From the NCBI RefSeq assembly GCF_002967765.1, contig NZ_PUHY01000012.1, forward strand, positions 744,001 through 808,000: 64,000 nt of DNA, read 5' to 3'. Position 1 is the stretch's first letter. Every line of letters begins with the position of its first letter. This document shows, in pieces, positions 27,241-36,260 of this stretch. The notes under the pieces are model-generated. The model was not told where the DNA came from and did no database searches. It was given only the letters and a program-made list of their open reading frames with translations. This stretch comes from Blastopirellula marina (GTDB taxonomy: Bacteria > Planctomycetota > Planctomycetia > Pirellulales > Pirellulaceae). Made by a program: the position numbers and the translations under genes.

Positions 27241-29910
27241 TTAAGACCCGCTGAGGCTAGATATTTGCTCGGCGAGTCCTTTTATTTTATCGCGCCAGGG
27301 GGGCAAACCCCAATCAGGGTGCAATAGTTGGAACTGCTCGGCGACCGTTTTTGCCTGAGCCGGGTCAACTTCTTTCAAGCAAGCCAGCTGGTAATACTTC
27401 GCTTCAAACCAGCCTTCGCTCCCCTTATCAAGCCCGACGAGCAAGGTTCGCCAGTAGCCGACGGCGGCGGAATAGTTGCCAAGATTGAACTCGACTCTTC
27501 CCAGCCGCTGTAAATACTCTTGCTCGGTAGGATAAGCTTCGACCAGGACGCGGAGATGGGTCGCCGCTTGGTGCCATTTGGCCAGTTTCTCAGCGAAATC
27601 TGCGGCCTTAGAGCATGCCACCTTGGCGTTTTTGCTTTGTTTGATGGCACCGGCAGTCGAGCCAAGGTGCTTCAGCAACCGGGTGTAAACGGACAATCCT
27701 TCGTTTAGTAGATCTTCGCCCGGCGAGTTGGTCGCGGCGACCAAGCGATCAATCTCCAGGGCGCGAATGATGAGTGCCGACTGCTCGTACGGTGTTCCTT
27801 GAGCATTATCGAGCAACCACTTCGCGTGTTGGCTCACGTCTGTTTGTTGTTTCTGTTGACGAGCCAGAAGTAACGCTTGGTAGTGGTAATCGATCCAGGC
27901 CCGATCGTCTTTGGGAAGTCGTTCCACCAACGCCTTCGCCTCGGCGACACTGGCCGAAAACTCCCCGGCATCGAGTAAGTTCTTTCGAGCAAGGTCCGCG
28001 ACGTTGAGCACGCAGCGGACGACCCCCGAGATTTGATCTGGCGGTGCCGAGTCAGGTTTCAGCCGCGATTGAAGATCGTTGACGACGTCTTGAAGCTGAC
28101 GGGCGAGCTCCTTTTGTTCGTCTTCGGAAGCGGCTTGGTCGATCTTTTGCCGAAGAAGATTACAAAGGTCAAACTTCGCGGACCAGAAGTTTGCATCGGA
28201 AGAATCAATACCTTGAAGTTGGCGAATCGACGAGGTCATCGACCCGCGCGATTGCTGTAACTTGGCAATGAAATAATCCGCCTTCTGGGCGTAGGGGTGC
28301 TCTGGAAAATCGCGTTTGAGATCTTCCAGCACGTCGATAGCCCTCAAACCGAATTGAGGTTGATCCTTGGCCAAGGTCTGATACGAAACAAAGCTCATCC
28401 ATGCCGCTTCAGCAGCCTTGGTAGAATTCACGCCACGCAGTCCTACGACAGCATCTTGGAAGTATTGGCCTGCTTCAACATACTCTTCCAAGCGATAGCA
28501 ACACCAACCCAGCGTATAGCGGCATTCGCTGGATGAAGCGAGGTCGTCCTTTGCCTCCGGGGCAGCGAGAGCTTTGGTAAGTTCCGTTTGCGCGAGGCGG
28601 TACTCCGCATCGGACATCGACTTTTCGGCTTCCGCAAATTTTTGTTGGCCAATCAGCCACAGCATGTAAAAGCTAGGCGTCTCTTCCAATTCAATTTCGT
28701 ACTTCTCCATCAATTGGATTGCGGCGGAATGGTGCCCCAACTTGGCGAGGCCGACAAGCCCCAGGACGCCCATCTCATACAACTTGGGATCTGTCTCTTG
28801 GGCTCTTAAACCGGTGTCTGCTAACAACACACAGAGGCTTGTTTTGCCAGGCGAACTCGCTCCCTGGTATCCCAGGACAATTGTTTTGGCGATGCCGACC
28901 GCTTCTTCTTGCTTGTCCGCATTCAGCAAGCCACGCACGTACCAGTAGTCGGCTTGATCGATGATATCCGGACTTGTTGGTCCGGATTGTAACAACGTGA
29001 AGCAGCGGCGGGCATCGGGGAGGTCGTCGTCCAAAATTTCGGCCATCGCCAAACCAATCAGGGCGCGGGCACGCCATTCCTGTTGGAGACCCATGCGGTT
29101 CGCATCGGCTCGTTCGTGCCACGCCGTCGTGGCTTGTGGATCGTCGACCAGATCGAGGAGTTGCCGAAAGAGATCAATCGCGATCTTCGTTTCGCGGGCC
29201 GTCGCGGGCAAATCGTCGACGAGCACCAAGTAGTAATTCGACCATGCTCCGAAGAATGCGGCTCGTCCGACGACGCCTTCTAATTGTTCATTCTCTTGCT
29301 CACGCTCTTCACGTCGCGGGCCAGGCATCAAACGATCGATCTGGTCATATTCCGCTTCAACTCGCTTCTCAAGCAAGCGATGAAATTCAACGAGTTTGGG
29401 AGCAATACGAGCGAAAACCTCGCGAGCTGTTTTCTTCGATTCTACGTCGGTCGGATCGTTCAACCAACGCGATGCCGCGGATTCACCACGGTTGTAGTCG
29501 GCTTGGAGCAGCATCACTTGAAGCTCTGGAGTATCGGCTTGCGGATTGGCTGCCAGAAAGGCTTCTACTTGTTCGCGATAGTGTTTCGAGCGGGCCGGGT
29601 CGTCGGCGTACGTCATTAACTGGGTGGCGTACAGGCGCGAAGCAGTCGCTAACAGCTTTTCGCGCTGCTTCGGCGGTACCGGACGCAGTAAGTATCGTTC
29701 GATGAGGATCAGTCGCTGATCGGTCAACTTCAACTTACTAAGATACTGATCAACCCGCCGATACTCGTCCATCATCTGTTGTGGTTCGCGCGGATCGTAG
29801 AACGGAACCTTCTGAGCTTTGGCCGCAGGTACCAGCGCAACACATGCGACGACCAGGAAGCATAGTCTTGCTGGCCCGAGGCAACTTCGCATTGGGGTGG
29901 CTATTCGCAC
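27241..29910 (-). CDS. exported TPR-repeat protein, ExbBD-VWA operon
   Basis: 889 residues from GTG 29910, or 883 from ATG 29892. The signal peptide ends near PAAKAQKV. The mature protein is almost wholly helical with TPR-like units such as AAEAAWMSFVSYQTLA, YVEAGQYFQDAV and YLQRLGRVEFNLGNYSAAVGYW. It begins 15 bp after the second ExbD, so it is co-transcribed with the motor genes. Periplasmic TPR proteins next to ExbB/ExbD genes often act as scaffolds or partners of Tol/Exb-type systems; YbgF/CpoB with TolQR is the known analogue. Direct orthology to CpoB is not claimed. Confidence 0.85.
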   Translation of the reverse strand: MRIATPMRSCLGPARLCFLVVACVALVPAAKAQKVPFYDPREPQQMMDEYRRVDQYLSKLKLTDQRLILIERYLLRPVPPKQREKLLATASRLYATQLMTYADDPARSKHYREQVEAFLAANPQADTPELQVMLLQADYNRGESAASRWLNDPTDVESKKTAREVFARIAPKLVEFHRLLEKRVEAEYDQIDRLMPGPRREEREQENEQLEGVVGRAAFFGAWSNYYLVLVDDLPATARETKIAIDLFRQLLDLVDDPQATTAWHERADANRMGLQQEWRARALIGLAMAEILDDDLPDARRCFTLLQSGPTSPDIIDQADYWYVRGLLNADKQEEAVGIAKTIVLGYQGASSPGKTSLCVLLADTGLRAQETDPKLYEMGVLGLVGLAKLGHHSAAIQLMEKYEIELEETPSFYMLWLIGQQKFAEAEKSMSDAEYRLAQTELTKALAAPEAKDDLASSSECRYTLGWCCYRLEEYVEAGQYFQDAVVGLRGVNSTKAAEAAWMSFVSYQTLAKDQPQFGLRAIDVLEDLKRDFPEHPYAQKADYFIAKLQQSRGSMTSSIRQLQGIDSSDANFWSAKFDLCNLLRQKIDQAASEDEQKELARQLQDVVNDLQSRLKPDSAPPDQISGVVRCVLNVADLARKNLLDAGEFSASVAEAKALVERLPKDDRAWIDYHYQALLLARQQKQQTDVSQHAKWLLDNAQGTPYEQSALIIRALEIDRLVAATNSPGEDLLNEGLSVYTRLLKHLGSTAGAIKQSKNAKVACSKAADFAEKLAKWHQAATHLRVLVEAYPTEQEYLQRLGRVEFNLGNYSAAVGYWRTLLVGLDKGSEGWFEAKYYQLACLKEVDPAQAKTVAEQFQLLHPDWGLPPWRDKIKGLAEQISSLSGS

Positions 29911-29925
29911 CGAAAAGATTCTTTC

Positions 29926-30351
29926 TTACATCTCGACCACGGGGACGTACGATACCCCGGCGAAATCAGCATTCTTGCAGGCTTGAATCGCGGCGGCTGC
30001 TTTGCCGTATGGGGCGGCATCGGGGGCGCGAACGTAGGCGCCGTCTGCCTTGTTGGGAAACTTGTCGAGGACTTCCTGTAGCTCGGCAAAGGTCGATAAG
30101 TTGTTCGATCCGATCTGATAAACCCAGTTGCTATCGACATTGGCCAAGACAATAACGGCCGGTTCGAGGTCAGTTTGCGAGGCGGTCGCCTTCTCACTCA
30201 CTTTGGTAACAGTATTTAGGTCGCGCTCGGTTTTGGTGAAGCTGGCGGTGACGATGAAGAAGATCAACAACAAGAACACCACGTCGATCATACTCGTCAT
30301 CTCGAGCGTGATCTTGCGTTTCTGCGAGCGTTTGCGGCTGGAAAGTTTCAT
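29926..30351 (-). CDS. ExbD/TolR-type proton-channel subunit (second copy)
   Basis: 141 residues. A basic N-terminus is followed by the single membrane helix MIDVVFLLLIFFIV with the key Asp23, the proton-carrying residue of ExbD/TolR (Asp25 in E. coli ExbD). The C-terminal periplasmic domain is of typical size and contains NTVTKVSEKA and a VVLANVD strand. It follows the other ExbD with a 57-bp gap. Two distinct ExbD copies next to one ExbB may give a mixed dimer in the channel. Confidence 0.93.
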   Translation of the reverse strand: MKLSSRKRSQKRKITLEMTSMIDVVFLLLIFFIVTASFTKTERDLNTVTKVSEKATASQTDLEPAVIVLANVDSNWVYQIGSNNLSTFAELQEVLDKFPNKADGAYVRAPDAAPYGKAAAAIQACKNADFAGVSYVPVVEM

Positions 30352-30408
30352 AGGAGTAGTTCTTCAATTATGTAGTTTGTGGTGCGCGGGCTCCGTTGGA
30401 TTGGGTCC

Positions 30409-30825
30409 TTACTTCGGAACTTGCACAGCCAAGCGAACCTTCGAGATTCCTTGGCTGGCCAACTGTTTGACCAAAGCGTTGGGAACTTCACATGTCGCGC
30501 GTTGGTCGATTCGCACAACCACCGTCACTAGGCCGGGATCACCTCCGTTGGATTCCAATTCCTCGCCCACCAGGAAGGCGACGTCGGCGACTTCAATCTC
30601 GTTTCCAGCGACAACGATTTGCCCATCCTGGCGAACGTTCACCACTAGCGATGTTTTCTTTTGGTCTTCGGCTCCCTTCAGTTCCGGCAGCTCCAGCTTC
30701 TCGCGATTGGTTTCCGAGACCTGACTGACGGTAATGAAGAAGATGAGCAGCAGGAAGACGATGTCGATCATCGGAGTGATATCCATCCCCTTCGTATGCT
30801 GGACTCGTTTCTTGGAGAGTCTCAT
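30409..30825 (-). CDS. ExbD/TolR-type proton-channel subunit (first copy)
   Basis: 138 residues. The helix MIDIVFLLLIFFIT carries Asp21 at the proton-pathway position, preceded by DITP as in classical ExbD (xVTPxID). The periplasmic domain has LELPEL and VVNVRQDGQIVV, matching the family strands. It lies 25 bp downstream of ExbB and precedes the second ExbD. It would form the rotor or plug inside the ExbB pentamer at the inner membrane. Confidence 0.94.
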   Translation of the reverse strand: MRLSKKRVQHTKGMDITPMIDIVFLLLIFFITVSQVSETNREKLELPELKGAEDQKKTSLVVNVRQDGQIVVAGNEIEVADVAFLVGEELESNGGDPGLVTVVVRIDQRATCEVPNALVKQLASQGISKVRLAVQVPK

Positions 30826-30850
30826 GCGATTTCGCTCCTAGGGGGAGGGT

Positions 30851-31645
30851 TTAACGTCGACGACCTAGTGGCGTCAGGATTTGTTCAACCCGTTTCCCAA
30901 CCTCAGCTACGAGCGAATCAATTCGGTTGCCGAAGTAGCTGTAGGCAACCATGGCCGGAATCGCAACCACCAGACCCAACAGCGTTGTGACCAGCGCCTG
31001 ACCGATCGAGCCAGCGAGATCTTCCGGTTTCGGCGTGCCCCCAGTTGCGGCGATGGTATTAAACGCACGGATCATACCTAGCACCGTACCGGTTAACCCG
31101 AGCATCGGAGCGATCGAGCCGATGAGACCGAGGACTTCTGTCTTGCGGTAGAGACGTGCGGTTTGATCTTCACCAGCTTCTTCAACGGCTGCCTTGTATT
31201 CCGCGAACCCAAACTCGGCACCGCGGAATCGTTCCAACCCAGCTTCCACAACGTAGGTTAGTAGCGAAGAATACTCAGGGTTCTTACACAACTCGAGTGC
31301 TTCATCGACGCGTCCTTGAGCGATCATCTCTTCCAGTTCGTAAGCGACCCCTTCCGGCATCAACACACTTTTGCGAATGGTGAGGAAGTGCTCGACGATG
31401 AACCCAATTGCGACCATCGACAGTAAGCCGATTAAAACACCGACGGTGCCACCATCCATCAGCGTGTCGAGGACCGTTTTCTCTTCGTAATCAGGTCGAG
31501 GGACCTCCGTGCTGCCAGTTTCATCCAGCGATAGCGTATCGGGGGAAGGAGCCGTATCTTGAGCCCAAGATTGGACCGCGAAGAGGCCCATCACCAAGAC
31601 CAAGCAGGAAATAAAGCCCATCATGGGCGTATGTTTGCGTCGCAT
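30851..31645 (-). CDS. ExbB/TolQ/MotA-family proton channel subunit
   Basis: 264 residues from ATG 31645, with GAGAGG about 10 nt upstream; TTG 31663 would give a 4-bp overlap with the previous gene. An N-terminal signal-like helix (ISCLVLVMGLFAVQSWAQD) is followed by a TolQ core: one helix at GVLIGLLSMVAIGFIVEHF, a cytoplasmic region, then the conserved GLIGSIAPMLGLTGTVLGMIRAF and ALVTTLLGLVVAIPAMVAY helices. An extra N-terminal signal helix is common in planctomycete ExbB proteins. Together with the two ExbD genes it encodes an inner-membrane proton-driven motor. Confidence 0.94.
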   Translation of the reverse strand: MRRKHTPMMGFISCLVLVMGLFAVQSWAQDTAPSPDTLSLDETGSTEVPRPDYEEKTVLDTLMDGGTVGVLIGLLSMVAIGFIVEHFLTIRKSVLMPEGVAYELEEMIAQGRVDEALELCKNPEYSSLLTYVVEAGLERFRGAEFGFAEYKAAVEEAGEDQTARLYRKTEVLGLIGSIAPMLGLTGTVLGMIRAFNTIAATGGTPKPEDLAGSIGQALVTTLLGLVVAIPAMVAYSYFGNRIDSLVAEVGKRVEQILTPLGRRR

Positions 31646-31659
31646 ATCGAAGGTGCCTC

Positions 31660-32805
31660 TCAAGGGGTGCTAGATGAGTTGAGCTTGGTGCGCAATTGTT
31701 CGGCGTGAAGTGTGCCACCGTAGAAGAACAACAACTGGTGGCGTACTCCGGTGACTCTATCGGACTGCTGAATTCGCTGCAGTGCGGTATCGGTTTCCGC
31801 TAAAGCAGCGGCTGATAATTCAGGATGTTCGTGACCATAGACTGCCGGCAGGTGCAGTAGATCGAGGATGCCGTTCTCGATGGCTACAAATTCTTTCGAT
31901 CGCGTACCGGAGACGCCGAGCAAGTACCACGCGACCGGTTGATTCCATCGCTGTAGGGCGTTGATGTTCGGTTCTAAAAGGTCGTGTGCTTCTTGCAAAT
32001 TCCCTTTTTGAATCAATGCGTAGGCCGAGAGTAAATCGTGCCACTCTTTCACGACGAGATTTCCGCTTCGGATCTTCTTTTCCCATGCCTCTCCCTCTGG
32101 GAACTGCTCGGCGGCAATCGCAAGCGACCCCAGGTAAACGAAGACACCATCTGGTGTGCCACTTCCAAGTTGTTTGGCGGCAGCGGTAGCCTGGGGAAGC
32201 GCCGTGGCGGCTTTCTGTTTATCGAAGAACAGTGGAAGAAGATCGCCGGTCAGTCCAGTCGACTTATCGAAATCAGGTCGGCGGCTGCCAGGCAGTTTGC
32301 TGACCTCTGCTCGGTTAGATCTCAAGATTCTAAGGGCACAGAAGTAAGCTTCCACCGCCGAGGCACGGTCTCCCTCAGCTAAGCGGCCCCACATTGTGGC
32401 TAGGCAAACCATCAGGGCAACGTTGCTTTCACGATCTTTGTAGCGTGAAAACACTTGCTCGGCCGGTTCACGAGCCCCCGCATAGTCTCCCACTTTGAGT
32501 CGCTGGTGAATACGGAACAGGGGGATACCTAATTCATCGCGGAGACGATCGAAATCGGTTTGCTTATCAGGGCTGACCGTACCCAACTCGATTTCGTACC
32601 AAGGAATCAAGTTGTTATCCGTTACTTTGACCCCTTCCTCGTCGAAACCGATGACGGTGACATCTTGGATGAGCGTCAGATCGCGCAAGATCAAACGGTC
32701 GGCAAGGGCGGTCGAAGCGGTTCCGATGAGCCAGATCGATAAGCAAAACGTCAGGGATCGAAGTAGCCACGAACCAGCCACCGTTGGCTTAAAAGGCGGA
32801 GACAT
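31660..32805 (-). CDS. exported beta-domain/TPR-like protein, second gene of ExbBD-VWA operon
   Basis: 381 residues from ATG 32805, preceded by GGAGG about 11 nt upstream; the open frame reaches 32910 inside the VWA gene. A signal peptide (SWLLRSLTFCLSIWLIGTASTALAD region) is followed by a small beta module (LILRDLTLIQDVTVIGFDEEG to YEIELGTV) and then helices of TPR character. It overlaps the end of the VWA gene by 17 bp and is followed by ExbB 14 bp away. Its architecture parallels the last gene of the operon. Function unknown. Confidence 0.78.
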   Translation of the reverse strand: MSPPFKPTVAGSWLLRSLTFCLSIWLIGTASTALADRLILRDLTLIQDVTVIGFDEEGVKVTDNNLIPWYEIELGTVSPDKQTDFDRLRDELGIPLFRIHQRLKVGDYAGAREPAEQVFSRYKDRESNVALMVCLATMWGRLAEGDRASAVEAYFCALRILRSNRAEVSKLPGSRRPDFDKSTGLTGDLLPLFFDKQKAATALPQATAAAKQLGSGTPDGVFVYLGSLAIAAEQFPEGEAWEKKIRSGNLVVKEWHDLLSAYALIQKGNLQEAHDLLEPNINALQRWNQPVAWYLLGVSGTRSKEFVAIENGILDLLHLPAVYGHEHPELSAAALAETDTALQRIQQSDRVTGVRHQLLFFYGGTLHAEQLRTKLNSSSTP

Positions 32806-33823
32806 GGCGATAAGTACCTCCGGAGTCCGTGGCGATTTGTCGCATGAATTGTTCCGCCGATTTGTCGAGGAATGAGATTGCATGAATCTTGGCTTTCGAA
32901 CTACCACCAATATTCATCGCCTTGACCTGGGGAGGCACATCCGGTTCAAACAAACCATCGGTCATGAAGAAGATCGCATCAGGAGTCGGCATCAAGCGGA
33001 ACGCTTCCTGAAAAGCCGATAGCGGCATGGTGCCCCCCTGAGCATGCACTGTATTAAGCCACTTTTTTACGCTCTCGAGGTCTCGTTTCGGGTTGCGCCA
33101 ACCTTTTTGTGTGTAAGGAACCGCTTGGCTATTGAAGAAGATAATTTGAAATTCCGACTCGCGTGACATACTGCGGACCGCTTCTAGAATCTCTTCCTTC
33201 ACGAAGTCGAGTTTGGCACCATCCATACTGCCACTACAGTCGGCGATAATGCAAATTCGCGATCCTTCGGCCCGAACGCCCATGAAGGTCGTTCCAGCGC
33301 CGACCGCTCCACCACCACCTCCAATAGTATTTAGGGAATTGGCGGCACCGCCCGATGCTCCGGTAGGAAGTAACTGCGAGAGGCTGACCTCTTGTCCCAT
33401 GTCGGAAGTGGCCGCCGTGGGAGGTTGAATGTCGGCGACCAATTCGTCGAGACTCGCCGTATCGGATGATTGCTCCATCTCGCTGGCATCAAGGACTTCA
33501 CCCGAGTTGTCGGTCAAATCAACCCCGGGAAGAGGGCCGATGTTGACTTCCTCCCCTTCTGGAACACCACTGGTATAGTTGCACTGCACCAAGGCGAGCA
33601 GAAACAGAAGTCCCCCATGGAACAATAGGGAAGCGAAGCCTGAGATGCTGTCGTTCAGCCAACTATGGAGGGGCGCCTCCTTTTGCTGCTCTTCGGTTTC
33701 GTGCAACGTCTCGGCATCGGGAAGACGAACCACATTTCCGCAGTGCGGACATACGACTTCCCCACCCAATTGTTGGGCCGTGGCCGTCAGATGCTTGCCA
33801 CAATAAAAACAGGAAAGTTGCAT
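32789..33823 (-). CDS. zinc-ribbon, TonB-like helix and VWA domain protein, first gene of operon
   Basis: 344 residues from ATG 33823; TTG 33850 is an alternative. A cytoplasmic zinc ribbon has Cys5/Cys8 (CFYC) and Cys25/Cys28 (CPHC). A single transmembrane helix (about 59-80) contains Ser65-x3-His69 in SLLFHGG. This matches the S-x3-H pattern of the TonB helix, where the His contacts ExbB/ExbD. After a 100-residue low-complexity linker, a VWA domain (about 186-344) carries the MIDAS motif DCSGS (Asp195, Ser197, Ser199), plus GGT and MTDG. The VWA domain would face the periplasm. With ExbB/ExbD genes in the same operon, it may be the moving arm of the motor. Confidence 0.85.
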   Translation of the reverse strand: MQLSCFYCGKHLTATAQQLGGEVVCPHCGNVVRLPDAETLHETEEQQKEAPLHSWLNDSISGFASLLFHGGLLFLLALVQCNYTSGVPEGEEVNIGPLPGVDLTDNSGEVLDASEMEQSSDTASLDELVADIQPPTAATSDMGQEVSLSQLLPTGASGGAANSLNTIGGGGGAVGAGTTFMGVRAEGSRICIIADCSGSMDGAKLDFVKEEILEAVRSMSRESEFQIIFFNSQAVPYTQKGWRNPKRDLESVKKWLNTVHAQGGTMPLSAFQEAFRLMPTPDAIFFMTDGLFEPDVPPQVKAMNIGGSSKAKIHAISFLDKSAEQFMRQIATDSGGTYRHVSAF

Positions 33824-34238
33824 GAGGGGAGAACTCGCGAAAAGCCTCAACTCGCAGGCAGGACCGGCAAGCTGCTAAAATCAGAAGAGCGTAGCAGTTG
33901 CGCCCTTTATGAGGGGGCGCCAGCACATTTATCATCGTAGGAATAGAATTCAAACCGGTCAATCAAACGGCACGAGAGTTTTCCGACGGTTGCGGCCTTT
34001 TTCCCGAGAGAAACTGCCCGGCTTGGCGTTTACCAAGCACCCTTCTATCCCGATACCATCGACAACAAGTTAAACTAGGGTCGCATGTGCCATCAATTTG
34101 GCGGGGCGTACCTACCGGACACCCCCCGAAGTTGATCGCCATTGGCCACCCTTCGATTGCCGGATGGCACCCTTGCCTTGGATCCGTCTCTTAATCGAGC
34201 GTCCTCACCCATCGAGCTTTCAGCACGTAGAGAAATTG
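33824..34238. other. divergent intergenic region with two hairpins
   Basis: 415 bp between the VWA operon and the heme gene. Two adjacent inverted repeats lie close to the operon start: CTGCTA/TAGCAG (33872-33877 with 33892-33897) and GCGCCC/GGGCGC (33900-33905 with 33915-33920). A third, GCTTGG/CCAAGC (34021-34026 with 34033-34038), lies nearer the heme gene. They may be leader structures or operators. The promoters of both transcripts must be here, but no -35/-10 pair is clear. Confidence 0.45.
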
Positions 34239-36164
34239 ATGTCAGAAAACGGAAAGAACTTTGCCGGATTGAATGTTGCCTCGTTCGAGAGCCGTCGCGG
34301 TAAAGAAATGGCGATGCTGATCGAGAAGTTCGGCGGCGTGCCCCATGTTAGCCCCTCGATGCGAGAAGTGCCACTCAAAGAGAACCAGCCCGCCATCGAT
34401 TTCGCCAATCGTGTGATCACCGGGCAAATCGATATCGTAGTCTTCATGACCGGTGTCGGCTTTAATCACCTGCTGGCAGCGATTAATCGAAAGGTCGATA
34501 AGCAGCAATTCTTCGATGCCTTGTCGGACATTGTCACGATTACGCGTGGTCCCAAGCCGGTTGCCGCGATGCGTGAAGTTGGCCTCACGCCGACAATCAA
34601 AGTGCCAGAGCCCAACACCTGGCGCGAGATTCTGCAAACGATCGACACCGAGATCCACATTGCCAACCAAACATTGGTGGTTCAAGAGTACGGTGTAACC
34701 AATGCCAGTCTCGTAGCCGGGCTCGAGGCGCGTGGTGCGAACGTCGAAGCGCTGCATGTTTACGATTGGGATTTACCAGAAGACATCGGCCCCTTGGCGG
34801 CAAACATTCAGAAGGTGATCGATGGGGACATTGATGTCTCAATGTTCACCTCAGCCAATCAATTGAACCATGTCTTGAAGCTTGCCGAACGTCAGGGACA
34901 ACTCGAAGCGTTTTCAGCTGCTTTGCGTGGTACCGTGATTTGCAGTGTCGGTCCCACCATGAGCGAGCGACTCCGTGACTTAGGCTATCCGGTCGATGTC
35001 GAGCCAGCCCATCCCAAGATGGGGCCCCTCGTCGCGGCAGCTGCCGAACGTTCGAAAGACATCTTGGTTCGCAAACGTCAGATACGTGCAGTCTTAGAGG
35101 AGACAACGAAAGTGGCACTCAACAAGGACGCTCCTTGGTACAACAGCCCATTCCTAAAAGCTTGCCGTCGTGAGCCGACGGATGTCACCCCTGTATGGCT
35201 GATGCGACAAGCAGGGCGATATATGAAGGAGTATCGCGACGTCCGCGCCAAGACAACTTTTCTCGACTTATGCCGGAATCCTCAGTTGTGCAGCGAAGTG
35301 ATGTGCACTGCGGTGAATAAGCTGGGTGTCGACGCGGCGATCATCTTCTCTGACTTGCTGCCGATCCTACAGCCAATGGGATTGGATTTGGAATTCGCCA
35401 AAGGGGAAGGCCCGGTCATTCATAATCCGATTCGAGACGCTGCCGACGTCGACCGTGTGCTGGAATTAGAAAGCACCGATTCGTTGCACTACGTGATGGA
35501 AACGGTCAAACAGACACGTGCTGATTTGCCAGCAGATATGCCGTTGATCGGCTTCGCTGGGGCTCCGTTCACGCTGGCCAGCTACGCGATTGAAGGGGGC
35601 GGGAGTCGCGACTACGTTAATACGAAGACCCTCATGTTTCGCGATCCAGGTGCCTGGCGTGAACTGATGGAGCGATTTGTCCGAGCGATCTCTCGTTACT
35701 TAAACGCTCAGATCGCATCGGGCGCTCAGGCGGTACAATTGTTCGATTCCTGGGCAGGGGCACTCGGACCGGATGACTATCGTCGGTACGTGTTGCCGTA
35801 CGTGAAGGATATCGTCGCTCAAATCGCACCTGGGGTGCCGGTGATCAACTTCGCCACCGGAAACCCCGCCTTGCTACCGATGCTAGCCGAATCTGGGGCA
35901 GCGGTCGTGGGTGTTGATTGGCGGATCCGGCTCGATGTCGCCTGGGAGACGGTTGGCCACAACATCGCTGTGCAAGGCAACCTCGATCCAGTCTCGCTGC
36001 TGGCAGATCCGATTGAACTTCGCCGTCGAGCCAAGGAGGTACTCGATCAAGCTGCTGGCCGACCAGGACATATCTTCAATCTTGGTCACGGCGTCATGCA
36101 GCAAACACCGGTTGACAACGCACGCGCACTGGTCGACATGGTGCACGAAATGAGCCAGCGCTAA
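34239..36164 (+). CDS. hemDE: fused uroporphyrinogen-III synthase / uroporphyrinogen decarboxylase
   Basis: 641 residues from ATG 34239; the frame extends to 34098 but the extra part is not family-like. Residues 1 to about 290 match HemD, which cyclises hydroxymethylbilane to uroporphyrinogen III (GLNVASFESRRGKEM, VVFMTGVG, MFTSANQLNH). Residues about 295-641 match HemE, which decarboxylates it to coproporphyrinogen III: PVWLMRQAGRYMKEYR, GFAGAPFTLASYAIEGG, FDSWAG, VINFATGN, QGNLDP and NLGHGV. Both domains look complete. The fusion joins consecutive steps of heme synthesis in one chain, which could channel an unstable intermediate. No other heme gene is in the window. Confidence 0.93.
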   Translation: MSENGKNFAGLNVASFESRRGKEMAMLIEKFGGVPHVSPSMREVPLKENQPAIDFANRVITGQIDIVVFMTGVGFNHLLAAINRKVDKQQFFDALSDIVTITRGPKPVAAMREVGLTPTIKVPEPNTWREILQTIDTEIHIANQTLVVQEYGVTNASLVAGLEARGANVEALHVYDWDLPEDIGPLAANIQKVIDGDIDVSMFTSANQLNHVLKLAERQGQLEAFSAALRGTVICSVGPTMSERLRDLGYPVDVEPAHPKMGPLVAAAAERSKDILVRKRQIRAVLEETTKVALNKDAPWYNSPFLKACRREPTDVTPVWLMRQAGRYMKEYRDVRAKTTFLDLCRNPQLCSEVMCTAVNKLGVDAAIIFSDLLPILQPMGLDLEFAKGEGPVIHNPIRDAADVDRVLELESTDSLHYVMETVKQTRADLPADMPLIGFAGAPFTLASYAIEGGGSRDYVNTKTLMFRDPGAWRELMERFVRAISRYLNAQIASGAQAVQLFDSWAGALGPDDYRRYVLPYVKDIVAQIAPGVPVINFATGNPALLPMLAESGAAVVGVDWRIRLDVAWETVGHNIAVQGNLDPVSLLADPIELRRRAKEVLDQAAGRPGHIFNLGHGVMQQTPVDNARALVDMVHEMSQR

Positions 36165-36260
36165 TCGTGATCGAGCAAGGAAAGTCGCTTGGCCACCGAA
36201 TGGGTCAGGCGATAGAACAAGTTAATCGGAGGGATCGTCCTTGCGGCGAGGCCGATCTCT

